64,000 nucleotides of DNA from Defluviitaleaceae bacterium (lineage in GTDB: Bacteria; Bacillota; Clostridia; Lachnospirales; WQUN01). Below are positions 45,719 to 55,011 of the stretch, piece by piece (position 1 is the first letter of the stretch; each line of letters starts with the position of its first letter). The translations under genes were made by a program, and so were the position numbers. The notes under the pieces are model-generated. The model had not been told where the DNA came from, did no database searches, and worked only from the letters and a program-made list of their open reading frames with translations. The stretch lies in NCBI GenBank assembly GCA_009780185.1, contig WRAN01000003.1, positions 161,777-225,776 of the forward strand, read 5' to 3'.

Positions 45719-48700
45719 ATGAAAGTAAATTATAATTTCCCGGAAATAACCCATCTTGTGCCTAAGCCAATAATGACCGCCGGAGTGTCTGAGCCGGTAG
45801 TATCCCTAGACGGCATGTGGAAAATAAGCCGAGATGCTAACCAAGAAAAATGGGAAGATATAAAAGTCCCTTCCTTTATGAGTAGCCGCCGCCGGGCCAT
45901 GCCGGGTGAGGCAACAAGATACACCTGCAAACGTACCGTAACCGTTAATGAAGAATGGGCGGGAAATAGTCTATATCTACGCTTTGAGACAGTAAACGGA
46001 TTTTCCCAGATATTTATAGATGGCCAGCTGGCAGGGGAGCATAAAAACGGTTTCCTAGCCTTTGGCATGGACATAACCCCATATGTACAAGGGAAAAAGG
46101 AGTTTGAAATTACAGTTGTAATAGACGAGCTTGCGGACAAGGTAAGTACTTTTAGCATGGGTGGCATACTTCGCAGTGTGGCGCTTTATGTGCTGCCTGA
46201 AAATTACTTCACATTTGTTTATGCCCGCACTACCTTTGACCATCAATATCGCCACGCAAATCTCGGTCTTTCTTATTCCCTTAATGCTGCAGATGAAAAC
46301 ATAGTAATCACAGCAGATTTATATGATCCAATGGGGCTGCATATTGTAGAAGAAAAAGTTCTTTCTGTTTTTGGTAGTGATGATATAAAAGTTGAAAACC
46401 CACTCAAATGGGATTCAGAGCATCCATGGCTCTATACGCTAAAGCTTAAAGTGGCACAAATAATAGAAGGGTACACATGCTTCATTGAGGAAACAGAACT
46501 GAAAATAGGATTTAGGCAAATAGACCGGTTAGGCAACCGCCTTCTGGTCAATGGCCAGGAGGTAAAGCTTCGCGGTGCCTGCCGTCACGAAGTCTCAGCG
46601 TTAGACGGGAGGTGCCTTACGCCGGAGATGATTCGTGAGGATATTGCCCTTTTTAAGGAAGCCAACTGTAACTATATTCGCACATCTCACTATCCCCCCA
46701 GCGAATACTTTCTGGACCTATGTGACGAATATGGCATTTATGTAGAAAACGAGCTGCCTCTGGCTTTTATAGCCCGTACCCTCGATTATACCCAGCGAGA
46801 CCCTGTTCACACAGATAGGTATCTTAGCGTTTTTAGTGATATATACACCCGGGATACCAATCATCCAAGTGTATTAATGTGGTCACTATGTAACGAGAGC
46901 TTTGGCGGGCATAATTTCGACCTCTTGAACCGCTATGCCCAAGAGATTGACCCTACCCGTCCAACAAAGTTTAGCTATCCCATGACCATGCGTGAAGAAC
47001 ACGCCCCAATTGATATCTGGAGTATACATTACTCCAATCTCAACGAGGACTTGGCCGAGAAAAAGGACAATGTAAGTGTAGCCGGAGCCCCAGGAAAGGA
47101 CATGCCAGTACTGCACGATGAGTTTGCTCACGTGCCTTGCTATAACAGAACCGAGCACCGCAGAGACCCCCATGTACGTACTTTCTGGGGAGAAGGCCTT
47201 GCAAAGTTTTGGGATGCAATTTGGAATACAGAAGGTGCTTTAGGTGGTGCCATATGGTGTGGAATAGACGAAATTGATATCTACTGGGGAGGGGAAACTC
47301 GCCTAGAGTGGGGGATAATTGATATATGGCGGAGGCGTAAGCCCGAGCACTATATGACCAGAAAAGCATACTCCCCAATAGTGGCATACCTGGCCCCAAA
47401 TGAAAATGACGAGCCAGTTTCTATTTATATAGAAAACCGCTTCTGCCATACCAATCTAAAGGAAGTAACCATTGCCTGGGAATATGGTGAGGAAAGCGGA
47501 CAATTGAATGGACCAGATGCTCCGCCTAGGGCAATGGAGCAGCTTGTTTTACCTATTAACCCAAAACCAGGAACAAAATTAAAGCTGGAGTTTATAGACA
47601 CATTGGGGGATATCGTAGACGAATATCTATTTATCCCGGTGGAGGCGTTACGAGTTATATCCAGTAATAAAAAGGCGGCGCTACAAGTCAATCAAAATGC
47701 TGAATCTATAACCGTAATAGGAGAAGATTTCGCTCTTTGTTTTTCAAAAGAAACCTGCCTGATAGAATCCGGGGAAGCCCATGGAGAGGCAATCATAAGT
47801 GGTGGCCCTATTCTTCATACCCCATATTTCCGTCTGGGAACGTGGCAGCCGGAAGGTATTGAAGTTGTTCCAGACGGAGACTTAGTACAGGTAAACATCA
47901 AAGGGACATACGAAAATACCGCAAAGGTTAGTTTCGTCCTTGATGTAAAACCAGATGGTACCATTCGTACTACTTACGCGATTGATAAACTGCTGCGCCA
48001 GCTTCCTCGCAGGGAAAAGCTGCGCGTTGGTGTAGATTGCGGCGGTTTGGATGAGCTTGGTGTTGCATTCTTATCGGTATCACAGGTGGATAGCCTTTAT
48101 TGGAATCGGGAGGGCTTATATACCATTTACCCCGATGATCATATTTCCCGAAACAAAGGCATCGCACCGCGATTTACAACAGATGAGCCTTTTGGAGAAG
48201 AGCCAAATCTACCTTGGGGGCTTGATGCCCGCAATGTAATCCTTAACGGAAAATACGATGTAACCTACAAAGGCCCAGCGGATTTCCGTAGTCTTAAAGA
48301 GGATATCTACAGCGCCTCCTTATACCGTGATGGAGGAAAGGCTGCCCTTACCGCGGTATCAGACGGCAACCACAGCCTACGCCTTGAAGTGGAAGAGCCA
48401 AAAGACTTGCTGGTAAATGCCACAGACATAACCTACACAGGTCATTGGGATGCAGTAGAAGAATATCGCGGAAGCACTTCCGGAATAGAAATGTGGAGCA
48501 AAGTACCCGGTGCCACTGCTGAAATCGAATTTACCGGAACAGGAATCGTATGGTATGGCCCAGTAGATACTTTTTATGGAAAGGCCAAAGTGTACCTAGA
48601 CGGTAAGCTTGTGGATGATAATCTAAGCCAGAAAATTCATGGTGTAGACTTCCCAGGCTCGGCGGCTGGTTATGATAAGAAATACGGCTTCCCGGTCTAC

Positions 48701-48949
48701 TCAGCAGAGGGCCTAGCAGAGGGTACGCATACTCTAAAAATAGAGGTATCCGAAGGCTATATCGTAATAGATCACTTCCGTATTCTGCGCCAAAAAGTCG
48801 AGGAGCGGGTTATCTTTGCGGTTCTCAATGATTTTAATTACCCTCACATAGCTTGGGGTAACTATACAAAGCCTGCAATTATTGTAGAAGATGGGTATTC
48901 CAACTATGTAACCATTAAGTTAGGCGCACCCCCAGAGGTAGATTTATGA
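45719..48949 (+). CDS. GH2-family glycoside hydrolase with intact active site
   Basis: The 1076 residues show the five-domain GH2 plan. The acid/base Glu393 is in WSLCNES and the nucleophile Glu468 in VLHDEFAH; RTSHYP and YVENELP also fit. The C-terminal part contains a jelly-roll (GHWDAVEEYRG; TGTGIVWYGPVDTFYG) likely to bind sugar. There is no signal peptide. ATG 45719 follows GAAGGAGG and lies one base past the previous stop. GH2 covers beta-galactosidases, glucuronidases and arabinopyranosidases, so the exact sugar is unclear. Confidence 0.88.
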   Translation: MKVNYNFPEITHLVPKPIMTAGVSEPVVSLDGMWKISRDANQEKWEDIKVPSFMSSRRRAMPGEATRYTCKRTVTVNEEWAGNSLYLRFETVNGFSQIFIDGQLAGEHKNGFLAFGMDITPYVQGKKEFEITVVIDELADKVSTFSMGGILRSVALYVLPENYFTFVYARTTFDHQYRHANLGLSYSLNAADENIVITADLYDPMGLHIVEEKVLSVFGSDDIKVENPLKWDSEHPWLYTLKLKVAQIIEGYTCFIEETELKIGFRQIDRLGNRLLVNGQEVKLRGACRHEVSALDGRCLTPEMIREDIALFKEANCNYIRTSHYPPSEYFLDLCDEYGIYVENELPLAFIARTLDYTQRDPVHTDRYLSVFSDIYTRDTNHPSVLMWSLCNESFGGHNFDLLNRYAQEIDPTRPTKFSYPMTMREEHAPIDIWSIHYSNLNEDLAEKKDNVSVAGAPGKDMPVLHDEFAHVPCYNRTEHRRDPHVRTFWGEGLAKFWDAIWNTEGALGGAIWCGIDEIDIYWGGETRLEWGIIDIWRRRKPEHYMTRKAYSPIVAYLAPNENDEPVSIYIENRFCHTNLKEVTIAWEYGEESGQLNGPDAPPRAMEQLVLPINPKPGTKLKLEFIDTLGDIVDEYLFIPVEALRVISSNKKAALQVNQNAESITVIGEDFALCFSKETCLIESGEAHGEAIISGGPILHTPYFRLGTWQPEGIEVVPDGDLVQVNIKGTYENTAKVSFVLDVKPDGTIRTTYAIDKLLRQLPRREKLRVGVDCGGLDELGVAFLSVSQVDSLYWNREGLYTIYPDDHISRNKGIAPRFTTDEPFGEEPNLPWGLDARNVILNGKYDVTYKGPADFRSLKEDIYSASLYRDGGKAALTAVSDGNHSLRLEVEEPKDLLVNATDITYTGHWDAVEEYRGSTSGIEMWSKVPGATAEIEFTGTGIVWYGPVDTFYGKAKVYLDGKLVDDNLSQKIHGVDFPGSAAGYDKKYGFPVYSAEGLAEGTHTLKIEVSEGYIVIDHFRILRQKVEERVIFAVLNDFNYPHIAWGNYTKPAIIVEDGYSNYVTIKLGAPPEVDL

Positions 48950-49905
48950 GATATATATCTATAAACATGGAAGGCCGGCATTTTAATATGCCGGCCATTA
49001 CCATAGGTACTGTAGGGTTTGGTACCAGAGTCAGTAGGGAAGAGTCATTTGCCCAACTGGATTATTATTTTGCCCAGGGGGGTACATGGATAGATACCGC
49101 CAGGGTTTACGGCGTGGGGCTCCTTACCGAAGTGCTTCCACACCACAAAGATAGCGAAGAAACCATAGGGGATTGGGTAAGAGAGCGGGATATCCGCGAC
49201 AAAGTAACCATAGTCACAAAAGGCGCCCACTGGGATTTAGCCACCAAGGTAAAGCGGGTAAGCCCAGATGCAATTCGCGCTGATATTGCCACAAGCCTGC
49301 AAAAACTAAACATGGACTATATCGATATCTATTTCTTGCACAACGATGATGAGTCAGTGCCAGTATCCGAGATAATGCCTGTGCTTCATGAAATCATTCA
49401 AAGCGGAAAGGCTCGTATTATCGGTGCATCCAACTGGCGGGTACAGCGTATACAAGAAGCTAATGAATACGCCCAAGCCCACGATCTAACTCCCTTTTCC
49501 ATTAGCCAAATTAAATGGAGCTACGGGATTCCTCCTACAAAACCCACAGTGGATATGTATGAAGATCAGACACAATACGAGGGATATAAAAAGCTAAACA
49601 TGCCCATAATGGCCTATTCTGCACAGGCGGCCGGGTTTTTTATCAAGACGGCAAAGCTAGGCTTTGACGCTGAGGCCTTGGGCAATACAGCGGCATTTCT
49701 ATCAGAAGAAAATAACCGCCGGGCCGAGATTGTCAAAAAGATTATGACAGATAAAAATATCTCGGCCTCAGCGGCTAGTTTAGGTTATTTGTGGAGCCGG
49801 GAAGTGCCTGTTACGGCCTTAATCGGCTGCTCTACTATGGAGCATTTGCGTACTAGTCTACATGGGTGCGAATATTTTCCGGAGGATCCGTCTGTATACG
49901 AGTAG
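48946..49905 (+). CDS. Aldo/keto reductase
   Basis: The 319 residues fold as an NADPH-dependent (beta/alpha)8 reductase. Marks are TWIDTARVYG with the catalytic Asp and Tyr, VTKGAHWD with the Lys, and YFLHNDDE with the His, then GASNWRVQRI and QIKWSYG. The ATG overlaps the GH2 stop (ATGA). Within the locus it would reduce a released aldose or keto-sugar to a polyol. The last 53 bases overlap the end of the convergent GH78 gene. Confidence 0.88.
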   Translation: MRYISINMEGRHFNMPAITIGTVGFGTRVSREESFAQLDYYFAQGGTWIDTARVYGVGLLTEVLPHHKDSEETIGDWVRERDIRDKVTIVTKGAHWDLATKVKRVSPDAIRADIATSLQKLNMDYIDIYFLHNDDESVPVSEIMPVLHEIIQSGKARIIGASNWRVQRIQEANEYAQAHDLTPFSISQIKWSYGIPPTKPTVDMYEDQTQYEGYKKLNMPIMAYSAQAAGFFIKTAKLGFDAEALGNTAAFLSEENNRRAEIVKKIMTDKNISASAASLGYLWSREVPVTALIGCSTMEHLRTSLHGCEYFPEDPSVYE

Positions 49906-52345
49906 GCAGTGGGCATTTAAGCTGGATTGATTTTTGGCCTTTGACCTTTATCGGCTCATGACCGTGTACAAGAATTTCTGCATCTGCCCCGGCGGGGATT
50001 TCGAAGTGATATTCTACAGATTCATCAATAATCTGCCACTTACTGCGCACGGGGCCGCATACCGTTTCAAGACTGGCATCTACCCATTCACATGAATGTA
50101 CGATATGAGGTGCAATCCTTACCTGGTTGACTTCTACTTTAACCCCGGCAAGATAGCGGTAGAACCATGCATCTATTCCACCCATCATAAAATGATTTTG
50201 CGATCCGTGGGGCTTGGCCTTATAGGAACCGCTCCACTGTTCGGGCAAGGATGTTGCACCCATGGCTAGGTGGAAGCCGTAGCTTGGGTAGTCTTTCCGT
50301 ATGATAATGTCCGCGACAACATCAGAGCGGTTAAGCATACCCAATGCTTCGAAGAGATAGTTATGACCGCCGTCTCCTCCGGTTAGGTGATTGCCGTGTT
50401 CCCTTACATCGTCGATTAGATTTTCCAGCACTTTGGGGATATATTGCTCCTCCACCATGCCAGCGGCTAAAGGAAGTGCCAGTGAAGTCTGGCTTCCTGT
50501 GGCATATTGCCCCAGTTGGGGGATGAAGAACTCCTTGTTAAACTCATGCTTTACTTGGCTTGCCAGGTCGCTGTAGTGAAGGGCTTCTTCTTTTTTGCCT
50601 AATTTTTCGGCAGCCCATGCTACTGTTAGTAAGTCCATATATAAGGTGCATGTGACGGTTATAGGCACTGGGGTACGGCGGGATAGGGCTTTTTTGCAAT
50701 CTACATCATCCCAATCCCCTAGGCCATAGCGCAGTATCATATGGTCGGATTTGCTTACCAGATAATCGGCGTATCTGCGCATCATATCGTAGTTTTCTGA
50801 TATTAGAGACTCGTCTCCGCATACGTTGTACATCTGCTTTACCAGTAAGATACACGAGCTGCCCCATTCTGGGGAATCCCGGAAGGCGGGCATCCAGTCG
50901 AAAATGCGGTATTCCGGGGCGGTGGTGGGCATCATGCCGTTGTCTAGTTGGGCTTCGCGCATGTCGGCTAGGCATTTGCGCAGCATTGGAACTGCGTCAA
51001 AGTTAGATAATATCCCGGGGCCGATTAGGTGAAGCTGCTCCAGCCAGCCTAGCTTTTCCCGGTGGGGGCAGTCTGTGAATACAGATTTGGCGTTGCTTTC
51101 TATGGCTCTTAGGATTATGTCATGGGTGCGGTTCCACAGATTGTTGGAGGCGCAGAAGGTTCCGCCGGAAGGCATATCTGAGAACATGTCCTCCCCGGCG
51201 ATATCAATTATACAAGCGGTGGTTTCTACTTGTACGTAACGGAAGCCGTAGTATGTGAAGTGAGCGGCATATGTTTCTTCGGCATGGCTGGCAAAGGTGT
51301 AGTCGTGGTAATAGGACTCGTTAAAGTTGGTAACGGGGAGTAGTTTACCCTCTGGGGTCAGCAGCTCCGCAAAATGCATACGCAAGGTTTGCCCTGGCTT
51401 GCCCTTGGCGGTAACGCGCACCCGGCCGGCAAAGTTGCGGCCTAAGTCATAGATTGTGATCTCAGGAGAAAGTGTATGAGCCGTAACCGGGGAAAGGCGA
51501 CGGCGCACTACCACCGGTGGATTCTCCCGTAAAAACATTTCGCCCTTTGGGGCTTCGCAAATGCTTACGGGCTGCCATTTTTGGGGGTTTGCCAGCCTTG
51601 CGTCATAATCTTCTCCGCCGTAAATGCAGGAGAAGGTTAAAGGCCCCGGCGCGGTTTCCCAGCCTTTTGCGTCGGATACTGTTACGGTTTTACCTCCGGG
51701 ATACTCTACAACTAGGTGCATGGTAGCTTTGAGGGTGCCAAAGCTGTGGCGGGAATATGCAAAGCGTCCTCCTTTTTGGTCAATGCTGTACATTCCGCCT
51801 CCCAGCATAATTCCAAGCTCGTTTTCACCTGCCCGTAAAGCTGTGGTTAAGTCATAAGTCACGTATGGGACGCGCTTATCAAAGTTTGTCCAACCAGGTT
51901 CCAGTTCTGCGTCGGATATTTTTTCACCGTTTACATGAAAATGAAATGCCCCAAGGCCACAAATATAGATTCTTGCGGCTTCCCAGCCTTGTTCCAGATT
52001 GAGCATACGGCGGAATAGCGGAAAGCTTTCAAACGTTTTCGGGGCTTCAAACCATTCGCCAGGCCAGTAAGTTTCCAGCCGCCCGGTTGTAAATTGTGCG
52101 CTGGCGCTGCCGCTGCCAGAATCGGTAAAGACCTCTACTTTCCAAAATATCCGGTTAAAAGCAGGAAGTGGCATCCCCTCATATGGGATATACCAGCTTC
52201 GCCCGGTTTTCACTATTCCGGAATCCCATAGTTCCTTTTCCTTGGACGATACACGTAAGCGATATGCGGTTTGGGTAGTATCGCTTTTCCAGGAGAACCG
52301 CGGATTTTCCGAAGTTCCGTTAATGCTTAAATCATATAAAGTCAT
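49853..52345 (-). CDS. GH78 alpha-L-rhamnosidase (PHREKLGW clade)
   Basis: The 830 residues start with beta-sandwich domains (about 1-330), then the (alpha/alpha)6 barrel with FTDCPHREKLGWLEQ, which holds the catalytic acid region, and PEWGSSCILLVKQMY. A C-terminal beta domain ends it. No signal peptide is present. GGGAGG lies 7 bases before ATG 52345; the frame opens 15 bases earlier. It is alone on the minus strand between two rightward groups and shares a short promoter region with the dehydrogenase gene. It removes terminal L-rhamnose from oligosaccharides. Confidence 0.9.
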   Translation of the reverse strand: MTLYDLSINGTSENPRFSWKSDTTQTAYRLRVSSKEKELWDSGIVKTGRSWYIPYEGMPLPAFNRIFWKVEVFTDSGSGSASAQFTTGRLETYWPGEWFEAPKTFESFPLFRRMLNLEQGWEAARIYICGLGAFHFHVNGEKISDAELEPGWTNFDKRVPYVTYDLTTALRAGENELGIMLGGGMYSIDQKGGRFAYSRHSFGTLKATMHLVVEYPGGKTVTVSDAKGWETAPGPLTFSCIYGGEDYDARLANPQKWQPVSICEAPKGEMFLRENPPVVVRRRLSPVTAHTLSPEITIYDLGRNFAGRVRVTAKGKPGQTLRMHFAELLTPEGKLLPVTNFNESYYHDYTFASHAEETYAAHFTYYGFRYVQVETTACIIDIAGEDMFSDMPSGGTFCASNNLWNRTHDIILRAIESNAKSVFTDCPHREKLGWLEQLHLIGPGILSNFDAVPMLRKCLADMREAQLDNGMMPTTAPEYRIFDWMPAFRDSPEWGSSCILLVKQMYNVCGDESLISENYDMMRRYADYLVSKSDHMILRYGLGDWDDVDCKKALSRRTPVPITVTCTLYMDLLTVAWAAEKLGKKEEALHYSDLASQVKHEFNKEFFIPQLGQYATGSQTSLALPLAAGMVEEQYIPKVLENLIDDVREHGNHLTGGDGGHNYLFEALGMLNRSDVVADIIIRKDYPSYGFHLAMGATSLPEQWSGSYKAKPHGSQNHFMMGGIDAWFYRYLAGVKVEVNQVRIAPHIVHSCEWVDASLETVCGPVRSKWQIIDESVEYHFEIPAGADAEILVHGHEPIKVKGQKSIQLKCPLPTRIQTDPPENIRTHVD

Positions 52346-52444
52346 TATTGTGCCTCCCATGGCCCGACATTATTTATTTTTTGCATTTTACCACCGCATA
52401 ATACACCCATGTATGTAAATATCACATATAGAAAGGAAAATATC

Positions 52445-53545
52445 ATGGAAAAATTACAATGCATCCCAAAAACCATGAAGGCTGTAATGTGCTGCGGCCC
52501 AAAAGACTACCGCTACATGGAAGTACCTGTTCCAGAAATTAATGAAGACGAGATTCTAATAAAAGTAGAAGCCTGTGGCGTATGCGCCGGAGATGTAAAA
52601 TCATACAAAGGTGCAGCAATGTTTTGGGGAGACGGCAATGTACTTCCCCCATGGAACGACGCCCCATGTGTAGCCGGCCATGAATTTATTGGCACAGTAG
52701 TAGCCATAGGCGAAAATGCCAAGAAAAAGCACGGACTAAACCTAGGAGACCGAGCCATAGCCGAGCAGATAGTCCCATGTTGGGAATGTCGCTTCTGCAA
52801 AAGCGGTCATTATTGGATGTGCGAAAAGGCCAATATCCACGGCCATCAAAAAGAAGTAGCCGACGGGGGTATGGCAGAATATATGCGCTATGGCGCAAGA
52901 GATGTGGTACACAAAGTAAGTAAAGATATCCCCGCCGCACATGCATCTACCATCGAGCCAATGTCTTGCAGTGTCCACACGATAGACCGGGCACAGATTA
53001 AATTTGAAGATGTGGTAGTTGTTGCAGGTATGGGGCCTATCGGCCTGATGAAGCTGCAACTTGCAAAGCTCAAAACCCCAAAGCTTCTGATTGCCATAGA
53101 TTGCAAGCCCAAGCGCCTAGCTCTGGCAAAGAAACTGGGTGCAGACTATGTATTTGATTTTACAAAAGTAGATGTAGTGGAGGAAGTAATGAAACTCACA
53201 GACGGCTATGGCTGTGATGTATATATCCACAACTCTGGCCATCCATCTGGGGTAATAAATGGCCTTAAAATGATTAGAAAGCTAGGCCGCTTTGTGGAGT
53301 TTAGTGTTTTCTCCGCTGAGACTTCTGTGGACTGGAGTGTAATAGGAGACAGGAAAGAGCTGGATATCCTAGGCGCACATATTAGTGGGCTTAACGGCTA
53401 CCCAGTTGCAATTGACCTGCTGGAAAAAAGGGTAATCAAGGTAGATGAAATAGTGACCCATACGTTCCCCCTCCACGAGTGGGATGCGGCATTTGCCCTT
53501 TCGGAAGAAGGGGAAGAATCTATAAAAGTAGTGCTGGTACCATAG
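52445..53545 (+). CDS. Zinc-dependent medium-chain dehydrogenase, EltD-like polyol dehydrogenase
   Basis: The 366 residues have a GroES-like half with ACGVCAGDVK and GHEFIGTVV, the structural zinc motif CWECRFCKSGHYWMC, and a Rossmann half with VVVAGMGPIGLM. SFKL-like regions include RKLGRFVEFSVF and IGDRKELDILGAH, close to the pattern I recall for erythritol/L-threitol dehydrogenases (EltD). It probably interconverts a polyol and a ketose with NAD. ATG 52445 follows GAAAGGAAA. It starts the last operon of the locus. Confidence 0.85.
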   Translation: MEKLQCIPKTMKAVMCCGPKDYRYMEVPVPEINEDEILIKVEACGVCAGDVKSYKGAAMFWGDGNVLPPWNDAPCVAGHEFIGTVVAIGENAKKKHGLNLGDRAIAEQIVPCWECRFCKSGHYWMCEKANIHGHQKEVADGGMAEYMRYGARDVVHKVSKDIPAAHASTIEPMSCSVHTIDRAQIKFEDVVVVAGMGPIGLMKLQLAKLKTPKLLIAIDCKPKRLALAKKLGADYVFDFTKVDVVEEVMKLTDGYGCDVYIHNSGHPSGVINGLKMIRKLGRFVEFSVFSAETSVDWSVIGDRKELDILGAHISGLNGYPVAIDLLEKRVIKVDEIVTHTFPLHEWDAAFALSEEGEESIKVVLVP

Positions 53546-53556
53546 GAGGGATGTCT

Positions 53557-55011
53557 ATGTATTTACTTTCTATTGACCAAAGCACCTCAGGCACTAAGGC
53601 GCTTCTTTTTGATAAAAACGGCGATCTAATCCGCCGAGAAGACCTTCCCCATAAGCAAATCATTAATGAAAAAGGCTGGGTAGAGCATGATTTAAACGAG
53701 ATATACGCCAACACCTTAGCGGTGATAAAGGCCGTACTCGAAGGAGTTGATAAATCCCTGGTTGTAGGTATTGGAATAAGCAACCAACGTGAAACCGCCG
53801 CTGTATGGGATAAATCCACCGGAGAGCCTATAACCAATGCCATAGTGTGGCAATGCGCAAGAGGTGCAGATATTTGTACCCGGCTCGCAAATCATGGCCC
53901 ACGAATCAAGGAAATTACAGGCCTAAATCTGTCCCCATACTTTACTGGGGCAAAGATCGCTTGGGTTATAGAAAACACTCCCCCCAATAAAAATCTATGC
54001 GCCGGGACTATAGATAGCTGGTTAATTTACAAACTTACGGGTAACTTTAAATGCGATTACTCAAACGCATCCCGTACACAGCTTTTGGATTTGCATACAG
54101 GTGCCTGGAGTGAAGAAGTATGTGAGTTATTTGGAGTTGATCCAAAAATCTTACCGGAAATATGCCCATCAGACTCTTGTTTTGGATATACAAATTGTGA
54201 TGTTTTTTTTGATAAAGCAATACCCATCTACGGTGTAATGGGAGATTCCCACGCGGCACTTTTCGGCCAAGGCTGTCATAGCCCGGGTATGATGAAGGTC
54301 ACTTATGGCACCGGCTCATCGGTTGTTATGAATATTGGCCCAAAACCCATTGCAAGTGACAATGTGGTAACCTCCATAGCCTGGAATATAGGCGGAGAAA
54401 CTTCCTATATACTTGAAGGAAATATCAACTACACCGGGGCAATAATCAAATGGCTGGTGGATGATCTTGGGATAATAGAATCTCCAAATCAGGCAGAAGA
54501 ATATGCCCAAAAAGCCAACCCGGAAGATGAAACCTACCTAGTGCCGGCCTTTACAGGCCTAGGGGCCCCATACTGGGAAAGCACCGCCCGCGCGGTTATA
54601 TGCGGTATGAGCCGTACCACTGGGAAGGCCGAAATCGTAAAGGCTGCATTGGAGGCTATCGGATACCAAATTGCTGATATTATTGCCGCAATGAAATTAT
54701 CGGCTCAAGGTCTAGAATCTCATCCACTACGGGTAGACGGCGGCCCCACAAGAAATAACTTTCTTATGCAATTTCAAAGCGATATAATCAATCTATCAGT
54801 GCTTGTACCGGAAATTGAAGAACTATCCGGTGCCGGAGCGGCCTATATGGCTGGGATTGCACTGGGTGTATATGATAAGCAACAGTTGTTTTCCCGTATA
54901 AAAAGAAAAAGTTTTAAACCTAAAATGAATGAAGAAACTCGCCATAAAAAGCAAAAAGGATGGAAAGCCGCACTAGATATGGTGCTGACCAACAAAGGAG
55001 GAAGCATATGA
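53557..55011 (+). CDS. FGGY-family carbohydrate kinase (glycerol-kinase-like)
   Basis: The 484 residues have both FGGY domains: SIDQSTSGTKALLFD at the start, GIGISNQRETAAVWD, TIDSWLIYKLTG, GDSHAALFGQG and TYGTGSSVVMN, then DGGPTRNNFLMQFQSDI. It phosphorylates a sugar or polyol with ATP. It looks most like glycerol kinase, but the operon suggests another small ketose or polyol. I use ATG 53557 because AGGAGGG is 6 bases upstream; ATG 53551 is directly against it. It lies 11 bases behind the dehydrogenase. Confidence 0.88.
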   Translation: MYLLSIDQSTSGTKALLFDKNGDLIRREDLPHKQIINEKGWVEHDLNEIYANTLAVIKAVLEGVDKSLVVGIGISNQRETAAVWDKSTGEPITNAIVWQCARGADICTRLANHGPRIKEITGLNLSPYFTGAKIAWVIENTPPNKNLCAGTIDSWLIYKLTGNFKCDYSNASRTQLLDLHTGAWSEEVCELFGVDPKILPEICPSDSCFGYTNCDVFFDKAIPIYGVMGDSHAALFGQGCHSPGMMKVTYGTGSSVVMNIGPKPIASDNVVTSIAWNIGGETSYILEGNINYTGAIIKWLVDDLGIIESPNQAEEYAQKANPEDETYLVPAFTGLGAPYWESTARAVICGMSRTTGKAEIVKAALEAIGYQIADIIAAMKLSAQGLESHPLRVDGGPTRNNFLMQFQSDIINLSVLVPEIEELSGAGAAYMAGIALGVYDKQQLFSRIKRKSFKPKMNEETRHKKQKGWKAALDMVLTNKGGSI

